A stretch of 8,823 nucleotides of DNA from an uncultured Burkholderiales bacterium (GTDB lineage: Bacteria > Pseudomonadota > Gammaproteobacteria > Burkholderiales > Burkholderiaceae_C): assembly GCA_903871865.1 (NCBI GenBank), contig CAIQIL010000416.1, positions 1 to 8,823 on the forward strand, written 5' to 3'. A program made the translations under genes and the position numbers. The first letter of the stretch is position 1, and each line of letters begins with the position of its first letter. Under the pieces are notes generated by a model, which did not search any database, was not told the DNA's origin, and worked only from the letters and a program-made list of their open reading frames with translations. Below, piece by piece: positions 7,780 to 8,823 of the stretch.

Positions 7780-8097
7780 ATGGAAGCCCTTGAGCCCGTC
7801 AGCCACGTCGTCATCAACCTCAGCATCTTCGTGCTGGCCATCTACGTTGGCTACCACGTCGTCTGGACGGTGACCCCCGCCCTGCACACGCCCCTGATGG
7901 CCGTGACCAATGCCGTGTCCGCCATCGTGATCGTCGGCGCCATGCTGGCCGCCGCCCTGACCGTGACGCCGCTGGGCAAGGCCATGGGCGTGCTCGCTGT
8001 GGCGCTGGCCGCGGTCAACGTGTTCGGGGGTTTCCTCGTCACGCGCCGCATGCTGGAGATGTTCAAGAAGAAGGACAAGAAAGCGGGAGCCAAGTAA
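7780..8097 (+). CDS. pntAB: NAD(P) transhydrogenase, alpha-2 subunit (membrane part)
   Basis: This 105-residue inner-membrane protein supplies the first helices of the proton channel (domain II) of transhydrogenase. Three hydrophobic helices are visible at about residues 10-30, 42-62 and 67-88, followed by a lysine-rich cytosolic tail (96-105). The signature HTPLMAVTNAVSAIVIVGAM (36-55) is nearly the same as the corresponding part of E. coli PntA, where it is fused to the NAD-binding domain. Here it is a separate gene, as in other three-subunit enzymes. TGGAG lies 6 bases before the ATG. The TAA is directly followed by the pntB ATG, which suggests coupled translation and equal output of the two membrane subunits. 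It is separated from pntAA by panD. Confidence 0.95.
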   Translation: MEALEPVSHVVINLSIFVLAIYVGYHVVWTVTPALHTPLMAVTNAVSAIVIVGAMLAAALTVTPLGKAMGVLAVALAAVNVFGGFLVTRRMLEMFKKKDKKAGAK

Positions 8098-8823
8098 ATG
8101 AGCATGAACCTCATCGCATTGCTGTACCTGTTTGCCTCGGTGTGTTTCATCCAGGCGCTCAAGGGACTGAGCCACCCGACCACGTCCATCCGTGGCAACT
8201 TCTTCGGCATGGTCGGCATGACCATCGCCGTGCTGACCACCGTGGGCCTGATCCATGGCCAGGCCACCGCGCTGGGCATCGATTTCGGCACGGGCCTGTC
8301 GTATGTGCTGGCCGCCCTGGTGGTGGGCGGCGGCGCGGGCGCCATCATGGCCAAGCGCGTCGAGATGACGAAGATGCCCGAGCTGGTGGCCTTCATGCAC
8401 AGCATGATCGGCCTGGCCGCGGTGTTCATCGCCGTGGCCGTGGTCGCCGAGCCCTATGCCTTCCAGATCGTGGCCAAGCCCATTGGCGATGCCCTGGCCG
8501 TGATCCCGGTGGGCAACCGCCTGGAGCTGGCCCTGGGTGCCGCCGTCGGTGCCATCACCTTCTCGGGTTCGGTCATCGCCTTCGGCAAGCTGAGCGGCAA
8601 GTACAAGTTCCGCCTGTTCCAGGGCGCGCCGGTGAACTTCGCCGGCCAGCACATGCTGAACCTGGTGCTGGGCCTGCTGACCGTAGGCCTGGGCGTGTGC
8701 TTTATGTTCACGCAGAGCTGGGAGAGTTTCCTCGGCATGCTGGCGCTCAGTTTCATCCTCGGCGTGCTGATCATCATCCCCATCGGTGGTGCCGACATGC
8801 CCGTAGTGGTGAGCATGCTCAAC
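8098..8823 (+). CDS. pntB: NAD(P) transhydrogenase, beta subunit, N-terminal 242 residues (3' end outside window)
   Basis: PntB carries most of the membrane channel and, in its C-terminal domain III, the NADP(H) site; only the membrane part is in the window. The frame is open from the ATG at 8098 to the right edge, 242 codons, compared with about 460 for the family. VEMTKMPELVAFMHS (88-102) contains His101, equivalent to the proton-channel His91 of E. coli PntB. GADMPVVVSMLN (231-242) contains the equivalents of E. coli Asp213 and Asn222, the latter being the last residue visible. TFSGSVIAFGKLSGK is another family block. Several hydrophobic helices run through the segment. GGGAG at 8085-8089, within the end of pntAB, is the likely ribosome site with 8-base spacing; a second in-frame ATG at 8104 is possible but less well placed. 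Confidence 0.96.
   Translation, partial: MSMNLIALLYLFASVCFIQALKGLSHPTTSIRGNFFGMVGMTIAVLTTVGLIHGQATALGIDFGTGLSYVLAALVVGGGAGAIMAKRVEMTKMPELVAFMHSMIGLAAVFIAVAVVAEPYAFQIVAKPIGDALAVIPVGNRLELALGAAVGAITFSGSVIAFGKLSGKYKFRLFQGAPVNFAGQHMLNLVLGLLTVGLGVCFMFTQSWESFLGMLALSFILGVLIIIPIGGADMPVVVSMLN

Noticed and set aside
7342..8652. Minus-strand open frame (436 codons) opposite panD, pntAB and pntB
   Set aside because: It crosses three certain genes and gives a His/Gln/Asp-rich sequence typical of antisense frames in GC-rich genes.

Overview
The window is GC-rich throughout, and its protein families look like those of Betaproteobacteria, probably order Burkholderiales. This rests on the split three-gene transhydrogenase, an Aer receptor with the MRxNxPVTxR-type N-terminus, and a Nudix gene abutting mnmA. 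The genus cannot be read from the sequence. No tRNA, rRNA, insertion sequence or CRISPR array is visible; the content looks chromosomal.

Left arm, minus strand (1-2060): a TetR-type regulator is followed by a NudJ-like Nudix hydrolase and then by mnmA, the tRNA-U34 2-thiouridylase, whose C-terminal part lies outside the window. The Nudix stop codon directly abuts the mnmA start codon. The TetR gene lies only 50 bp upstream of the Nudix gene on the same strand, so one transcript is possible.

Divergent control region (2061-2356): this is the only long non-coding stretch. It is less GC-rich towards its right side and holds a perfect 12-bp palindrome, two nearly concentric inverted repeats, and a repeated GCAT(A)TTGCAGG motif. 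It is the obvious place for an operator of the TetR-type protein and for the promoter of the signalling genes to the right.

Signalling pair, plus strand (2357-6111): a cytosolic PAS-PAS-GGDEF-EAL protein, with both catalytic motifs and an RxxD inhibitory site intact, is followed after 23 bp by aer. Aer is the FAD-PAS aerotaxis and energy-taxis receptor. The pair could connect redox or oxygen sensing to flagellar steering and to cyclic-di-GMP turnover.

Redox and cofactor operon, plus strand (6245 to the right edge): pntAA, panD, pntAB and pntB (partial), each with a short gap and most with a good Shine-Dalgarno sequence. pntAA, pntAB and pntB encode the proton-translocating NAD(P) transhydrogenase. 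The aspartate 1-decarboxylase gene panD sits between the NAD-binding subunit gene and the membrane-subunit genes. This is the most unusual arrangement in the window, because it joins beta-alanine (pantothenate/CoA) supply to NADPH supply. No clearly novel multi-gene system was found. The best leads are panD inside pnt, the c-di-GMP/Aer pair and the repeat-rich divergent promoter region.
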